NCBI RefSeq assembly: GCF_001625305.1
Contig: NW_017804009.1
Coordinates: forward strand, 1-64,000
DNA from: Branchiostoma belcheri
Lineage: Eukaryota; Chordata; Leptocardii; Amphioxiformes; Branchiostomatidae
Reading direction: 5' to 3'
DNA length: 64,000 nt
The notes beneath the pieces are model-generated. The model saw nothing but the letters and a program-made list of their open reading frames with translations, had not been told where the DNA came from and made no database searches. Within the stretch, counting starts at the first letter, position 1. Every line of letters begins with the position of its first letter. The translations under genes and the position numbers were made by a program. Shown here piece by piece: positions 10,374 through 21,552 of the stretch.

Positions 10374-11357
10374 AAAGGTTGCCACATGCAATTTTTTTTT
10401 TTACATGGGATAAAAGTTCTATAATATAATACTGGTTTATTGTTCTTCAAGCACTTGTTACATATCGCAGGGCATGGGTCCTGAATTGGTTGTAACCCCA
10501 GAATGTGCTAATTAGTTAAAACAACATTACCCTTATCCAAAATAAAAGTTACAAAGTGGTCACCGTCGGACGGTATCCATGACGGCACCGAGGTGAATCA
10601 CATGAATTTACACATTAAAATTTCTATTTGCACATACGATGGTTAAAATTCGACAAGAATCATTAAAATATTTATAGAGCGTAGTAATGCGTATGTTGTA
10701 TAAAGGCTACATATACGTACAAACGTACAAGTTGCCGCTAGCAATTAGTAAAAAACTATTGTGTTTAGCAGTCGTACCAAATATGGAATGCAGCTATTGC
10801 GAAATCTTTCAGTCTTTGTGAGGATTGCCCTTTCTAATCTAATGTGGCAGAGGAGTCATGCCACTGAGGAAACTCGAGTTAGTGCGTGCGTTACAGCTCC
10901 CTACCCTCGGAAACAAGGCCCTCCCCCCGAAAAGAAACCTCAGCTTAAGCCGCGCTTAGATCTATATAGGAACAAGCGCTGTCCCCATGCCCGTAGCCAG
11001 GATTTTGAATGATTGGGGGGTGGGGGTTCCTCCCAGTGCTTAAGGGACCGGCGAGCGCCGTAGGCGCGAGGGGGGTCCGGGGCATGCTCCCCCGGAAAAT
11101 TTTGAAAAATGAACCTTCTGAGATGGCATTTCCTGCGTTTTTGAGAGCATTTCAAAGACAAAATCAGAGATAACTTTTTATTCAATGACAAAGTAGGCAG
11201 TTTTTCTACGATTCCAGCCCCGCTGGTGATACGGATCAGTCCATCTAAAACTTGGACCTTTAGATAGAAAGTGGACCAAAAATTTAAGTGGACCTTTGAG
11301 CCTTGTGGGAATTCTTTCTCCCCACAGAAATCTACACAGGAAGCTATCCATGACTTA
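10374..11357. repeat. Intergenic stretch containing a GC-rich dispersed repeat
   Basis: Around 10990-11110 is a block with GAGCGCCGTAGGCGCGAGG, GGTCCGGGGCATGCTCCC and CCGGAAAATTTTGAAAAATG. This wording resembles the ends of a transposon repeat found in several marine invertebrates; that comparison is from memory and unverified. A 154-codon minus-strand frame (11404-10940) crosses it but has no protein-like pattern and overlaps the next element. Confidence 0.45.
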
Positions 11358-12112
11358 GGCCACAGAAAATAATGTTTATGGATGACATATTCCACAGACT
11401 CCAAATCTAATTCGGCGAAAAAAAAAACAAGGCGGGCAAAAAAAGCGAGATTCTTTCATTATCAAATTTTGAAGCCTTGTTTGACATAAACTGTAGTGAC
11501 AAAATATCATTTCTCAACCAAACCGATCTCAATTTACTCCTGTACTCAACTGTCCTCATAGATGTGCAAAAACCTTAATTAATTAGAAATTCTAGCAAAA
11601 CGGCTAGCAGTACCACCATGGGCAGCCGGGTTGGAATAGATGCTATGGAACACGTGAGTGTCAACATTTGCGATCAAACGCGAACCATCATGCCTCAAAG
11701 TTTGCTGGATTCCTGATGGTCTCCGACCCGATAGGCATTTTTTTAAATTTTTTCAGATGCACAATAATGAATACAAATAAAAGGACATGGACTAAGTGAC
11801 TGCGAACTCCAGTTATGTACAACTTATATTGTCACAGCCACTTTTACAATGAAAAAAAAAGACGTTTACAAGACATTTGAAAAACTATGTATAGCATGAG
11901 TTAAACCTTCCATCCCAGAAGAGAAGAAAAGCATATCTGGACACATACAACTAGAAGCGTTTTGTTTCTGTAATATATAGGCATTTAGAACATAGTTAGT
12001 TGCCTATTTTCGGAATGTTGACCACTGTCAGAGGGCAAAACATTTTTTTTTCAAAATTAGGCGAAAATTTATGCGCGCGCTGAGGTCATCCATAAAATTA
12101 CTTGGTATGACC
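11358..12112. mobile_element. Long Harbinger-like element (GGCCACAG ends) overlapping the 3' end of the HSD gene
   Basis: The left end GGCCACAG...TTTATGGATGACAT follows a TTA. The right end carries GCGAAAATTTATGCGCGCGC, GGTCATCCATAAAATTACTTG and a degenerate terminus GTATGACC followed by TGA. Subterminal sequence matches the element at 5238-5650, and the interior matches 54775-55200 (GTTTGCTGGAT...CTGA). No transposase ORF is visible, so it is non-autonomous. Confidence 0.75.
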
Positions 12113-14460
12113 TGACGAGAACTCCCTAGCTTTCCATTCCATCAGCGCTTCCCGCGTTTTCCGTTTAGACTCCTCCCATGTAAAGAGCGGCTTGTAGCCG
12201 AGAAGACGCGCGGCTTTCTTATAGTTAACGCAGAAAGTGGTGTTCACTAGCGTCAGCACAGCCGGAGTCAGGCGGGGGACGAAGTTGTAAAACGGCTTCA
12301 AGAGGAATCGCAGGAAAGCGAGAATATAAGCGATAAAGTACAGGACCCAGAGGGGGAGGACAAGGCTGTCGTCCCAACGGATTCCGACAGGGGCAAAAAT
12401 GTTGCTGTACGTCGCCATCTCGTTCCCTACGGGCGTGTCGTCGGCGATGAAGAACGCCTCCCCGCCAGCGTTGCTAGGTGACGTCAGTAGCGTCTGGGCG
12501 GCCAGCAGGTGTGCCCAGGCGACGTTCCCGACGTACGCGCAGCTGCACTTGACCTTGGGGTGACTGATGAGTCGGTGAGGCCCTGCGAACGGGTTCAAAC
12601 CGATCTCCCGCCATATCTTAAACGTCGCCATCTCGCCATCACCATATATGCCTGCAAGAAACAGCGTTTAGATATTAAATGATTCGCTAATAATAGTCTT
12701 ACCCAGGATTACGCTCAAGCAAGGCTCTGGAAAGTCCACGCGTATCCCGAAACATCCCTGGGGCAAATCTACGTTCTTGGATACGCGAAAATTATTCAGA
12801 ACCGTGTCTGATCTTAACCCTAACCCATTCATCATAGAGCTAGATAGGCTCCGGGTACGATACTGCCGTACCTGACGGCCTCAAGGCACAGGTGTGCAGA
12901 GTTTTGCCGCCGTTTGTCCGCCGCCCGTTCCACCTCAGAACCGCCGATTCCGCAGCCGCCTTGGTCCGGCTGTAGAACAGCACTGGGGACGAGCTGTCGT
13001 ACGGCGTGCTCTCGTCCCCATCCTCCACTGGGTCGCCCCGCTGTTTGGGCCCCACGGCCTCCCGGCTGCTGGTGTAGACAAAGCAGGTCACGTCTTCATT
13101 CACACAGCACTGCAGCAGGGTCTCTGTACCTGGTGTTTATGGATTGATATTGATGTACATGTTATAGAATAGCCTCGAGTACTCCAGGCTTTAGCACACT
13201 CCCCATGATCCTTGTTGGCGGGGTAGCGGATCTTTAGCTAACAAACCTGGACTCCAGGATATAATTACAATGCCTGTGCCTAGTTTTGACATAAAAATCA
13301 CTGTTAATGTAATTAAAAGTGTTTGGAGATCTGAATAGAAAAGTACTGCGAGGATCGTTCAGAAAAGGATTGCCCTGGCTAACTTCCGGTTGTGCAGAAG
13401 GCTTTAATTACACATGTATACGATGCATATCTTCGTAGGTTGATATACACTTATTTTCATTTCTAAGCGCTGAACAGTTTCTCTTTAACTGCTAAGGTGG
13501 AATGAGGTGAAAAATAGAAACAGACACGAGAGAACAGAAAGTGACGTAATCACGATGACCTTGAGAGCACACCTTTAACATTGACGTCCCACAAGGTCAC
13601 GTCACTGACAAATCCGTAAACGTCAATCAGTGCCGCTGTGTGGATGACTACGTCTGCGCCTGCGCACACCTCTGTCATCTGCGCCATGTTCGTGACGTCA
13701 CCGCGGATCAGTTTGACCTTGACCCCTACAAGGTCAAAGTCAGTTATTGTTTGTTAGCGCCATATTTCTTTGCAAAACGTATAAATCTTCCCTTTCTTTG
13801 TAAAATATTTGTTTTAAAAACCATTTGATACATACTGTTAGCTGTTGTGAGTTAGTGTATGGAACGGCGACTTGTAAATGTTTTCACTCGAGTTCTTGGA
13901 CTGGCTATAGTACAAGAAGCTATCAGCAAAAGAGGTGTATTTAGACTGCAAAACAGTAGTAGGGCCTGCTAAGGATGCAACAACAAAACAGTATTTACAC
14001 TCCAAACTGGTGAATTGCCTTTTTATGTTTACCGAAGGAAAACATATTGTTTTTGCTCAGTTTCTTCATCCTCTTATCCAAACAGTGACCTCTGACCTGA
14101 CCGATGACATGATTTGTTCACGTCTGTCACCATGGTGACTGGTGTTGGGTTACATAATGTTGCAATTTCATGGTCTGCTCTACTCATGTCACCATATACT
14201 AGTAGTGCAATGTATGTGAATGTGTTTGAGTAAGAATTAACAGAGCAGACCATGTCCGAAGGTAAACATTATGCATTTGCTTTGCAAATGTTACTTTTCT
14301 AGTTACCTGTCTTTTCCGGAGACTTGCCGTAGGTGCGAGGTTGCGTGTCGACCACGCGAATCTCGGAGATGTTTCTCCCCCTCTGCACCAGCAAGTCGAC
14401 AATATGGGACCCGACAAACCCGCATCCCCCCGTCACCACGTAGGTCAGACCCGCTGGCAT
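12098..14460 (-). CDS. HSD3B-like: 3-beta-hydroxysteroid dehydrogenase / delta5-4 isomerase family protein
   Basis: Four coding exons on the minus strand: 14460-14307, 13725-13573, 13129-12872 and 12651-12098. All have GT donors and AG acceptors and keep phase, giving 372 aa, the usual length of the family. Features: an N-terminal NAD-binding TGGCGFVGSHI (about 10-20), the YTSS motif (121-124), the catalytic pair Y155-SRT-K159 in the family's expected place, CALRPSGIYG, and a hydrophobic membrane-anchor segment (LPLWVLYFIAYILAFL). The reaction expected is oxidation and isomerisation of 3-beta-hydroxy-5-ene steroids or a bile-acid/sterol relative in ER or mitochondrial membrane; the exact substrate cannot be told. 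An AG after a pyrimidine tract at 14475-14474 suggests a 5'-UTR intron just before the ATG. The last four codons and stop (12112-12098) lie in the end of a Harbinger-like element. Confidence 0.93.
14027..14310. repeat. Dispersed repeat, also at 49284-49572
   Basis: Shares TATGTTTACC..GAAGGAAAACAT at the left, GTTGGGTTACAT in the middle and GAAGGT(A)AACATTAT plus TTGCAAATGTTAC at the right with the copy in an intron near 49.3 kb. The ends are roughly inverted (TTACCTTC and GAAGGTAA words), as in a MITE. It lies in the first coding intron of the HSD gene region and just into exon-flanking sequence. Confidence 0.65.
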
Positions 14461-14474
14461 GGTCGTACTAGCGC

Positions 14475-15430
14475 TGAAACACAAGGTGAAAGCGTACTCA
14501 GTCTGTACTCTCTTTGTTCCCATACCCTTTAGCCTAATGGCTAATCTGACAGGGTTCAAAATATGCAATATAAAAAAAATACAGACCGCATGATAAAACA
14601 AGAATTCGGAGATCTCATACCTCCATGAAATATGTAATATGTAAATTTATGTACAAAAACCGGAGGTTCTGTTGCAGTACCAAGGTCATCCACCAGGAGG
14701 CCCATAATTAAGCTTGACCTTCGTCTTCCTAAGACTTACCAGCATACCAAATATCATCACAATCCATAAAGGCGTTATGAAGTTATGCTGACCACAAAGT
14801 TGCGGAAACACACGTAGACAGGCACACACACACACGCGCATACGCACCAAAAACAATAGCTCCATTTTTCAAATTGAAAAAAAAAACACAAACAGCCTTC
14901 GTAACCGCTGCTTCGCCTTTTGAGTCACTTAGTCAGCTTGCCCAAGTTTGATGTTTCTGACATAGGGTGATGAGATGCTGCTTCGGTCATGAGCGTTAGT
15001 TTAGTGTTCAGGAGTAGTCTAGTCTACATTTTGTTACCTTCGCCAAGAAGGTTAATGTTTTCAGTAGCGTTTGTTTGTGTGTTTGTGTGTGGTTTAGCAC
15101 GCGTGCGATAACTCAAGAAGCTTTATATGCTTCGTCATGAAACTTGGTAGGTGCGTAGGTCTTGATGAGACCTCGAGGTGATTAGATTTTGGGCCCCCTG
15201 GCGGCTTTAGTTGGTACTGCAGCAGAACTTCCGGTTTTAACATCTCGTATTTGGTCATGCACTGAGCAAACCCGTTAAAAAACTTCTCGAACGGCTGAAC
15301 TATCCGGAGGCAAAATACGCTGGCCTTGGAATGTACATAGCGTGTCTGTCCCAAGGGCAACGTATTTGTCGCGGGATAGCTCTGCCGTGGGAGAATGCAT
15401 AAAGTGGAAACATACAGAACTTGGTAACAT
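14475..15430. other. Upstream flank of the HSD gene, no gene seen
   Basis: Contains a CA-rich microsatellite near 14825 and a dispersed word ATCTCATACCTCCATGAAATATG (fragment at 14614) that recurs near 16990. A TTACCTTCGCCAAGAAGGTT palindrome near 15037 resembles the ends of the 14027 repeat. No convincing exon. Confidence 0.4.
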
Positions 15431-15503
15431 TATGTATGTATGTATGTATGTAAATGTATGTATGTATGTATGTATGTATGTATGTATGTATGTATGTATG
15501 TAT
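15431..15503. repeat. (TATG)n microsatellite
   Basis: About 18 copies of a four-base ATGT/TATG unit with one small interruption (TAAATG). Confidence 0.95.
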
Positions 15504-15559
15504 AATCCATTTACGAACTAATTACATACTTTACTTTGGTGTTGAAAGAGTTGTTACAG

Positions 15560-15720
15560 ATTTAAACTATGAGTGTTTGAAAACAAATGAAGGATGGCAT
15601 TTTTAAAGGTAGCCGGATGGATAGTGTTTTGATTTTTTTTTGTGGTAAGTTGTTCCAGAGAATGACCGCCCGATCTTTTTGACTGTTTGTTTTGGTAGCA
15701 TGAATTGCCATAAAACTGTC
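15560..15720 (-). pseudogene. Possible LINE C-terminal fragment
   Basis: On the minus strand this reads RAVILWNNLP, the Trp-Asn-x-Leu-Pro word typical of LINE polymerase C-termini, followed by a degenerate Lys-rich stretch. It is too short for a family call. Confidence 0.35.
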
Positions 15721-16037
15721 AGAACTGGATGATCTAGTTGAGCATCTTGTGGGGCTCGAATCGGTTCAGGCAAGGAGCTTCCACACCCTGGTTCAGGTTC
15801 AGTGAACAGTTGAGTGACTCTTCCGCGCTGGTCTTGACAGAGAAGACAAGCGCTATATGTACGAGTACATACAAGTTTACTCTACCTACAGAATTCTTCC
15901 ATCTCTTTTCGACAAGTACAATGAACAGCGGGCCACTGTTGACTCCCCGTGCTAAGGACTATATACTAGTAGTCGATACCATTTCATGTAGCTTGTTGGG
16001 TGAACGATATTCACAGCTAGGATTCCAACTCACACCT

Positions 16038-16382
16038 CTATTCATGGGTGAATGATTTTCTGGATTGTGCAAACGGCAACACATACAAACAGCACTTCGT
16101 TGTGTCATTCCCAATCCGGCATTTATGTCCTAAAAACTCCATCCTAGACACACAAATGGTACAGCCATCGCAGGTAATCGTATGATTAAACAAAAATGAC
16201 GAAAATATGTTACCTTTTACGGTCGACGACACAACAATACCACACTCACAGGCGAGACAGGTTGAGATGGAGCAGGCCACTGTAAAAGGAGGGGTGTCCA
16301 TGGTCAGGCAGGCTTTAACCATAAGAAGTCCCCCTGCGTGTTTTGTCAAATGATACGGTCGCGTCCTTGACTGTATGCACAT
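16038..16382 (-). CDS. Candidate small cysteine-rich protein (uncertain)
   Basis: An intact minus-strand frame of up to 114 aa with 13 cysteines, including CSISTCLACECG and a TCDGCTIC cluster; I do not recognise the family. The likely start is an internal ATG (at 16322 or 16301), because a TATATAAG box sits just upstream at 16405-16398 and would place the transcription start near 16372. Alternatively only the first part is an exon, since AAAAG|GTAACA at about 16213 could be a donor. No signal peptide or membrane segment is clear. Support is composition plus promoter position only. Confidence 0.3.
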   Translation of the reverse strand: MCIQSRTRPYHLTKHAGGLLMVKACLTMDTPPFTVACSISTCLACECGIVVSSTVKGNIFSSFLFNHTITCDGCTICVSRMEFLGHKCRIGNDTTKCCLYVLPFAQSRKSFTHE

Positions 16383-16395
16383 GAAGACGCCTAAT

Positions 16396-16462
16396 CTTAT
16401 ATAGTCGGGTTGAGGTTTTCTTCTATCTTAAAACGTACGCTTTTAAGCACCCCTATTGGTCG
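16396..16462 (-). promoter_or_regulatory. TATA and CCAAT boxes of a minus-strand promoter
   Basis: Minus strand: CCGACCAATAGGGG (about 16464-16451) lies about 50 bp before CTATATAAG (16405-16397). Spacing and order match a classical TATA promoter that would drive the cysteine-rich frame at 16382-16038. Confidence 0.45.
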
Positions 16463-17499
16463 GAAATGGACGTGTCTTCCCTGGGGAGGTCAAGGCTAGG
16501 ACGGTACTCAACTCGAGTGACGTGTTTTTGTTCGCTGGGGGGGGGACTGGGGCACATAAAGAATAGTCGCAGTCTGGTGTATCTAGTTACATACGGTTTG
16601 ATGGAAAGTTTCAAAACTCTGTTTTTCTCCTTCGGTCAATCAAACTGACAAAACAGTACAGAATTATAGGAGAGCATATGAACTTTCACCTTTCAAACAA
16701 ATGTTAGCTGATTGCTGACTGTTTTGAAGTAAACTGACTGGGAGATTAGCATTCGCACCGAAGGCCAGCCTCGCGTAGCCGTCATGGTAAAGGAAAGAAA
16801 AGGCTTGGCTTATAGGAGCAACATTCCTACACCGGATTTGATACTTTCTTGATGTTTCTTTCTTGAAGTTTACCGTTAGGTGGTACTTGTGATGTCCTGT
16901 TAACTAGTCTAGGCAGCCCACGCAATTATATTCTTCACCTTCCAGTGTAGTTGGGGATGCAGTAGTAAACAAGAGTTCCGAGATCTCATACCTCCATGAA
17001 ATATGGGCTTGACAAGTAAATGTAAATGTCTTCTTTAATTATGCGAATGACCTCCACATTAACATAATAAATGCATCGTGATGTACAAGTATGAAATTCC
17101 CATCATTTGCCACTAAGGAGGAATAGAAATTTCAGATAAATTATGCAAATTAGGTCCGTATTTGCATAATTGGTACCTGGTGATATTACACCTGCCATAG
17201 ATTATAAACATTACGTAATACTATGTATATGTATCAAAGTCCCATGATGTAAAACACTGGAATTACATAATTTCCTCATTGATTATGCAAATGAAGTCAT
17301 CTTTTGCATAATTTGTATCCAATAATGTAGATCTCTGTCTAAGCTACCCACATACCAAAAATCATAAAAATTATTATATTAGATTTCAAATGTTGTGTCG
17401 AAAAAGATATCATCTGCAACGTGTTCCAAAATTTGATGCTACTAAACATCGAAAACCGAAAACCGCGAAAAAATGAGTTTTGCACAGGTACAGTACGTT
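16463..17499. other. Intergenic, no gene seen
   Basis: AT-rich with several TTATGCAAAT/ATTTGCATAA words between 17030 and 17310. No ORF of protein-like composition and no clear transposon ends. Confidence 0.4.
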
Positions 17500-18110
17500 T
17501 TTATGTTTTATTTATTGCACATACAAAGTAAAAGCAAAATTTGCAAAACATAAGTATAACAGAAACAAGTAAACATGCAGGGGTAGAGGAAAAGCCACAG
17601 GCTTGTATGACAACTCCCCCCATGTGAACTAACATTATATTCTTACATCAATGAAACAAAATAATGAATCAATTAAAGAAATAAGCAAAAACAGTCATAT
17701 AAACAAAATGATCAGGTTTAACATAAGTAAACAAACAATGCATGAACCAAACAAACAATGCATGAACCAAACAAACAATGCATGAACCAAACAAACAATG
17801 CATGAACCAAACAAAACCAATGTGTTTGGCTACAAACAAATGGAAATATAGCAAATTAGTAAATCAATCAGTAAGAACATGAAACAATGTAATAATATAT
17901 AAGAACGTAGTATGTGAAAAGATGATCTAGGAAAGTGCGGAGTCATTAATGAAATCAGCTTTGACGTGGGATTTGAAAATATTTAAAGATGGACATAGCT
18001 TTAATGTTTTGTTTAGGTTATTCCAGACTGTAGGTCCCCTGTACATGAATGAGAATTGCCGCTGATTAGTTTTTGCAGTAATAGGCCTTATATAATTGCT
18101 TTGTCTTCTC
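17500..18110 (-). pseudogene. LINE 3' end: polymerase C-terminus plus tail
   Basis: On the minus strand, 18110 to 17935 reads RPITAKTNQRQFSFMYRG, then PTVWNNLNKTLKLCPSLN and IFKSHVKADFI, the C-terminal pattern of LINE reverse transcriptases. It continues into a non-coding A/T-rich tail down to about 17500 that holds a 20-bp minisatellite. It is 5'-truncated and not functional. Confidence 0.68.
17731..17815. repeat. 20-bp minisatellite, four copies
   Basis: Unit ACAAACAATGCATGAACCAA repeated four times almost exactly, inside the LINE tail. Confidence 0.95.
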
Positions 18111-18317
18111 TAACGTTCTGACGATGAGCAAGCTAAGTACAATCCTAGACTTAGATTTTTCGAATTCTTCCTTAAAACAACACGTAATTCTCCCATCCAG
18201 ACACAACTAGCACCCTGCACGAAAGTCACGAAACAAAAAATATGTTGAATATGTATATATTTTACATCATTTGACAATGAGGGACTGTGCCCCACGTGCC
18301 TTTAAGGCGTTGAAAAT

Positions 18318-18420
18318 AAATTACATTTTGTTTATAATAGATTGTCCAACTTATGAAGAAGACCGACGAAAATTGTTACAGTATATTACATGTAAGACCG
18401 ATGTAACGCTACCCCATACA
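18318..18420 (+). pseudogene. Possible LINE C-terminal fragment, plus strand
   Basis: Reads DCPTYEEDRRKLLQYI, similar to the HF..CP.Y...R..L motif at the end of many LINE polymerases; compare the fragments at 33790 and 34869. Very short, so low confidence. Confidence 0.35.
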
Positions 18421-18985
18421 AATACAGATATATATTTATATTCAATATGCTTCTATCATGCCCTGTCAATATATCCACATACGTACTTCAATTTATACAC
18501 AATTCGCTGACAAAACGAGAAAATGTAATACAATCCTGACACAATATTATATTACTATCAATAGAGTTAGATTAGTATAATTAGTATCTCTTTATTGTTA
18601 TACATGTACATTATATATGAAAGTAGATTAGATTCTTAAAATTTAGAATAATTTAGAAACAGAATTGAGTAAAATATTTGTTTTGCAGTTGTACTAATTT
18701 TACGTTTGCATTTCGTGACATGTTTAATGCGTTTCCCCATCGGTAGTTAACGTACGTTTTTGTTTTGCTGACATGTTTGGCTATAAATTATTTACAAGAA
18801 AGATGCGTTTCGCTCAAAAGAGTATTAAGATGTTGCAAATGCACCCTGGAGCTTTGCTGTTGTTGGGTAATTTAACAAGACTTCTGTACAGCATTTTAAA
18901 GATTGGCCTTGCCCATGCCCACATTAGAAGCCCCATAGAGGTTCGCAGCCTTAGCTGTTTTGTTGTTGTGTTTTCCATAGATTAA

Positions 18986-21517
18986 CTAGAAAGTACCTTC
19001 GACAGCTTTGTTATTCTTATACAGAAGCTGACAAGCAGCAGAGGTTGTTTTCTTATTTTCTGTGTCATAGATGAACGTAGAAGATGCATTTTTTGCTTTC
19101 TGATCGTCACTGTCATGCTTATCAACGTCAATATCCTCTTCACGATCATCAGATATCGTTTTGTCACAGTCAATCTTAGGCAGAAATATAGACTGACTAT
19201 ATGCTGCTTCCTCATTGCCATTTTCATATATGTCGGTTTGCCCTTGAGCCAGAGACTCAATAAATACTTCGTCATCATTTTCGTATCCGTACGAATGTTG
19301 CACATCTACAGATGCTACATCCTCATCATTATTCTCATACACGTTTCCGTGTAGTTTAGAGAGAGGATCAGCTGACACTAGTTCATTGTCATTTTCATAT
19401 AGATTTCCGTGTATTCCGGATATAGGAGGAACTGACACATCTTCATTGCCATTTTCGTATATGTGCAGTGACCCAGAGATGGAAGCAACTCGCCCTAATT
19501 CATTATCATTTTCATACACGTTTATGTGTGACAGAGATATGGGGGCAACCGTCACATCTTCATTGTCATTTTCATATACATTTACAGATACGATACCATC
19601 TTCCTCTGAGTCATTGTCATTTTCATATATGTGATCAACATTTAAATCTGCTTCGTCGTCATTTTCATAAATTTGAATGTGCTCCTCAGATAAAGCGGCT
19701 GTTTCGTGGCTCGGGGACATAATCTGGCCCTCTAAGTTTTTTAAAGTACTTGTTGCAATTCTCGTTGCCAGTCGTGGTGTCCCGGTGAAAGAATGTTCCC
19801 CCTGTTCAAACTCAAAGTTGCCATTGGATACTGTCACAACTGTTCCTAAGCTCCTGAAAATGGCAGAGGATACCGATACCAGAGGACGCCGTTTTTTGGT
19901 AACTTGCTTACGGCATATTGAAATGACGATATAACATTTCAACAATGCCCCGGCGGCACCGATACCACCATAAAGGTAGAAGAGCGTTTTGTCAGCAACG
20001 TTGCCACGTACAAAGCTGTAGGGTATTATTGAAGGGCTTACGGTTGATGGTCCCTGTACGTGAATAGACAGTTTGGCAGACGTGGAGCCAATGGGACTCA
20101 CTGCCAAACAGACGTACAAACCGGAATCTGCAGCTGCAGTAATGTCCTGTATGATAACGGTACCATTCGCCCTCACAGCCACTCTCCCATCTGACTCAAC
20201 AGACGCATTTTTGCCAGAAGGGAGAGTCACTGTGATGTCTGGGGTGGGAATTCCCAACACGTCACACTTTACAAAGAGTGTCTCCCCCTCTAACAATGTC
20301 CCGTTCCCACCAAGGACCTCAAACCCCAAAATTTGTGGTTCTTCACAGATCAGATTATCGGCGTTTATAGCTTCAAGCTTTCGCCCTGCGAACCGGCTGG
20401 GCTCTTTGCATATGATCTGATCCTCGACTGCTTTCCCAACCATCTTTTGTCTGAAGGGAACCATCCTACAGTCACACTGCCACGGGTTGTTCTCGAGGTT
20501 TACAGTTGCAATCAACATCAGCTCATTATATTCTGACAGAACTGTGATTTTGTTGTCGTTTAGCAACAGTGTCTTGAGTTTGGGGAGATTTGAAAATATG
20601 CCTCCCTGAATGATACTTATTTGGTTGTCGTCGAGATGCAAAATCTCAAGGCTGGGTAAGTTTGCAAATGTGCCAGACTGGAGAACAGTTATTTGGTTGG
20701 AGCTCAAGAACAACCAGGAGAGTCTGGTTAGATTGAAAAATGATCTAGGATGAATGCTAGTTATCTGGTTGAATGTTAGGTTCAAAGTGAAAAGCATGGG
20801 AAGATCTGAAAATGAACCATGTTTAATACCAGTTATCTTGTTATAATGCAGCCTCAGCGTTTGAAGATTGCGTAAATTTGAAAATGTATTAGGTTTGATA
20901 TTACCTATCTGGTTACCATTTAAGTACAAAAGGCTTAGCTCAGGTAAATTTAGAAATGAACCACATTGAATGTTAGTTATCCTGTTGCTCGACAGGTCCA
21001 ATTCCAAAAGCTGGGGCAGATAGGAAAATGAATCACGTTGAATGTTACTTATTTTGTTTCTGGAGAGGTACAAGATGTAAAGTTGGGGTAGATTTGAAAA
21101 TGAACCAGGTGGAATTTTAGTTATTCTATTTTTAGACAGGCTCAACATGTTAAGCTGGGGTAGATTTGAAAGTGCACCAGGTTCAATATCAGTTAAATGA
21201 TTATAGTCCAGATACAACGCAAGAAGACAGGTTTGGCATGTGAATGTGCCATTCTCTATGTCGGTTATATGATTATTATTTAACTTAATTTCTTTTAACT
21301 CCGTGTACCTGGAGAAGTCGGACTGTTTTAAGGATACGATGGCGTTTCTCTCTAAAGAAAGAGACATTATACATTTGGGGAGATCTTGTGGAACTCTTCT
21401 GAGGCCTTTGTCACGACAGTCACCTTTACAGTTGTTGTCAAACACATATGTGGCTGCTCCACTTTCCTTCAAGATCGTCAGCAGAAGAACCAGAAGTTTC
21501 CCCAGTCTGCTGAACAT
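18986..21517 (-). CDS. LRR-Ig transmembrane receptor with a repeated YEN-motif tail
   Basis: 843 aa in one coding exon. Signal peptide (MFSRLGKLLVLLLTIL); LRRNT cysteines (about 28-40); twelve 24-residue leucine-rich repeats of the form L..L.LS.N.IT.I..G.FSNLP (about 45-335); LRRCT (NPWQCDC...); one Ig domain (about 400-490, FVKCDV...GLYVCLA); transmembrane helix about 511-534; and a 309-residue acidic tail. The tail has nine YEN motifs between Y617 and Y764 plus YKN at Y833. YxN is the consensus phosphotyrosine site for Grb2-type SH2 domains, so adaptor recruitment is a reasonable inference. LRR-Ig receptors are greatly expanded in amphioxus and often discussed in immune or neural recognition; the ligand is unknown. 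CAG just before GAAATG suggests a 5'-UTR intron, in which a Harbinger-like MITE lies. A possible poly(A) signal is at 18596-18591. Confidence 0.93.
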   Translation of the reverse strand: MFSRLGKLLVLLLTILKESGAATYVFDNNCKGDCRDKGLRRVPQDLPKCIMSLSLERNAIVSLKQSDFSRYTELKEIKLNNNHITDIENGTFTCQTCLLALYLDYNHLTDIEPGALSNLPQLNMLSLSKNRITKIPPGSFSNLPQLYILYLSRNKISNIQRDSFSYLPQLLELDLSSNRITNIQCGSFLNLPELSLLYLNGNQIGNIKPNTFSNLRNLQTLRLHYNKITGIKHGSFSDLPMLFTLNLTFNQITSIHPRSFFNLTRLSWLFLSSNQITVLQSGTFANLPSLEILHLDDNQISIIQGGIFSNLPKLKTLLLNDNKITVLSEYNELMLIATVNLENNPWQCDCRMVPFRQKMVGKAVEDQIICKEPSRFAGRKLEAINADNLICEEPQILGFEVLGGNGTLLEGETLFVKCDVLGIPTPDITVTLPSGKNASVESDGRVAVRANGTVIIQDITAAADSGLYVCLAVSPIGSTSAKLSIHVQGPSTVSPSIIPYSFVRGNVADKTLFYLYGGIGAAGALLKCYIVISICRKQVTKKRRPLVSVSSAIFRSLGTVVTVSNGNFEFEQGEHSFTGTPRLATRIATSTLKNLEGQIMSPSHETAALSEEHIQIYENDDEADLNVDHIYENDNDSEEDGIVSVNVYENDNEDVTVAPISLSHINVYENDNELGRVASISGSLHIYENGNEDVSVPPISGIHGNLYENDNELVSADPLSKLHGNVYENNDEDVASVDVQHSYGYENDDEVFIESLAQGQTDIYENGNEEAAYSQSIFLPKIDCDKTISDDREEDIDVDKHDSDDQKAKNASSTFIYDTENKKTTSAACQLLYKNNKAVEGTF

Positions 21518-21552
21518 TTCCTGTTTGAGAAAAGTCGTTTATGCAATCATTA

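Noticed and set aside
19115..20536. Plus-strand ORFs opposite the LRR-Ig receptor
   Set aside because: Antisense shadows of a well-supported minus-strand gene.
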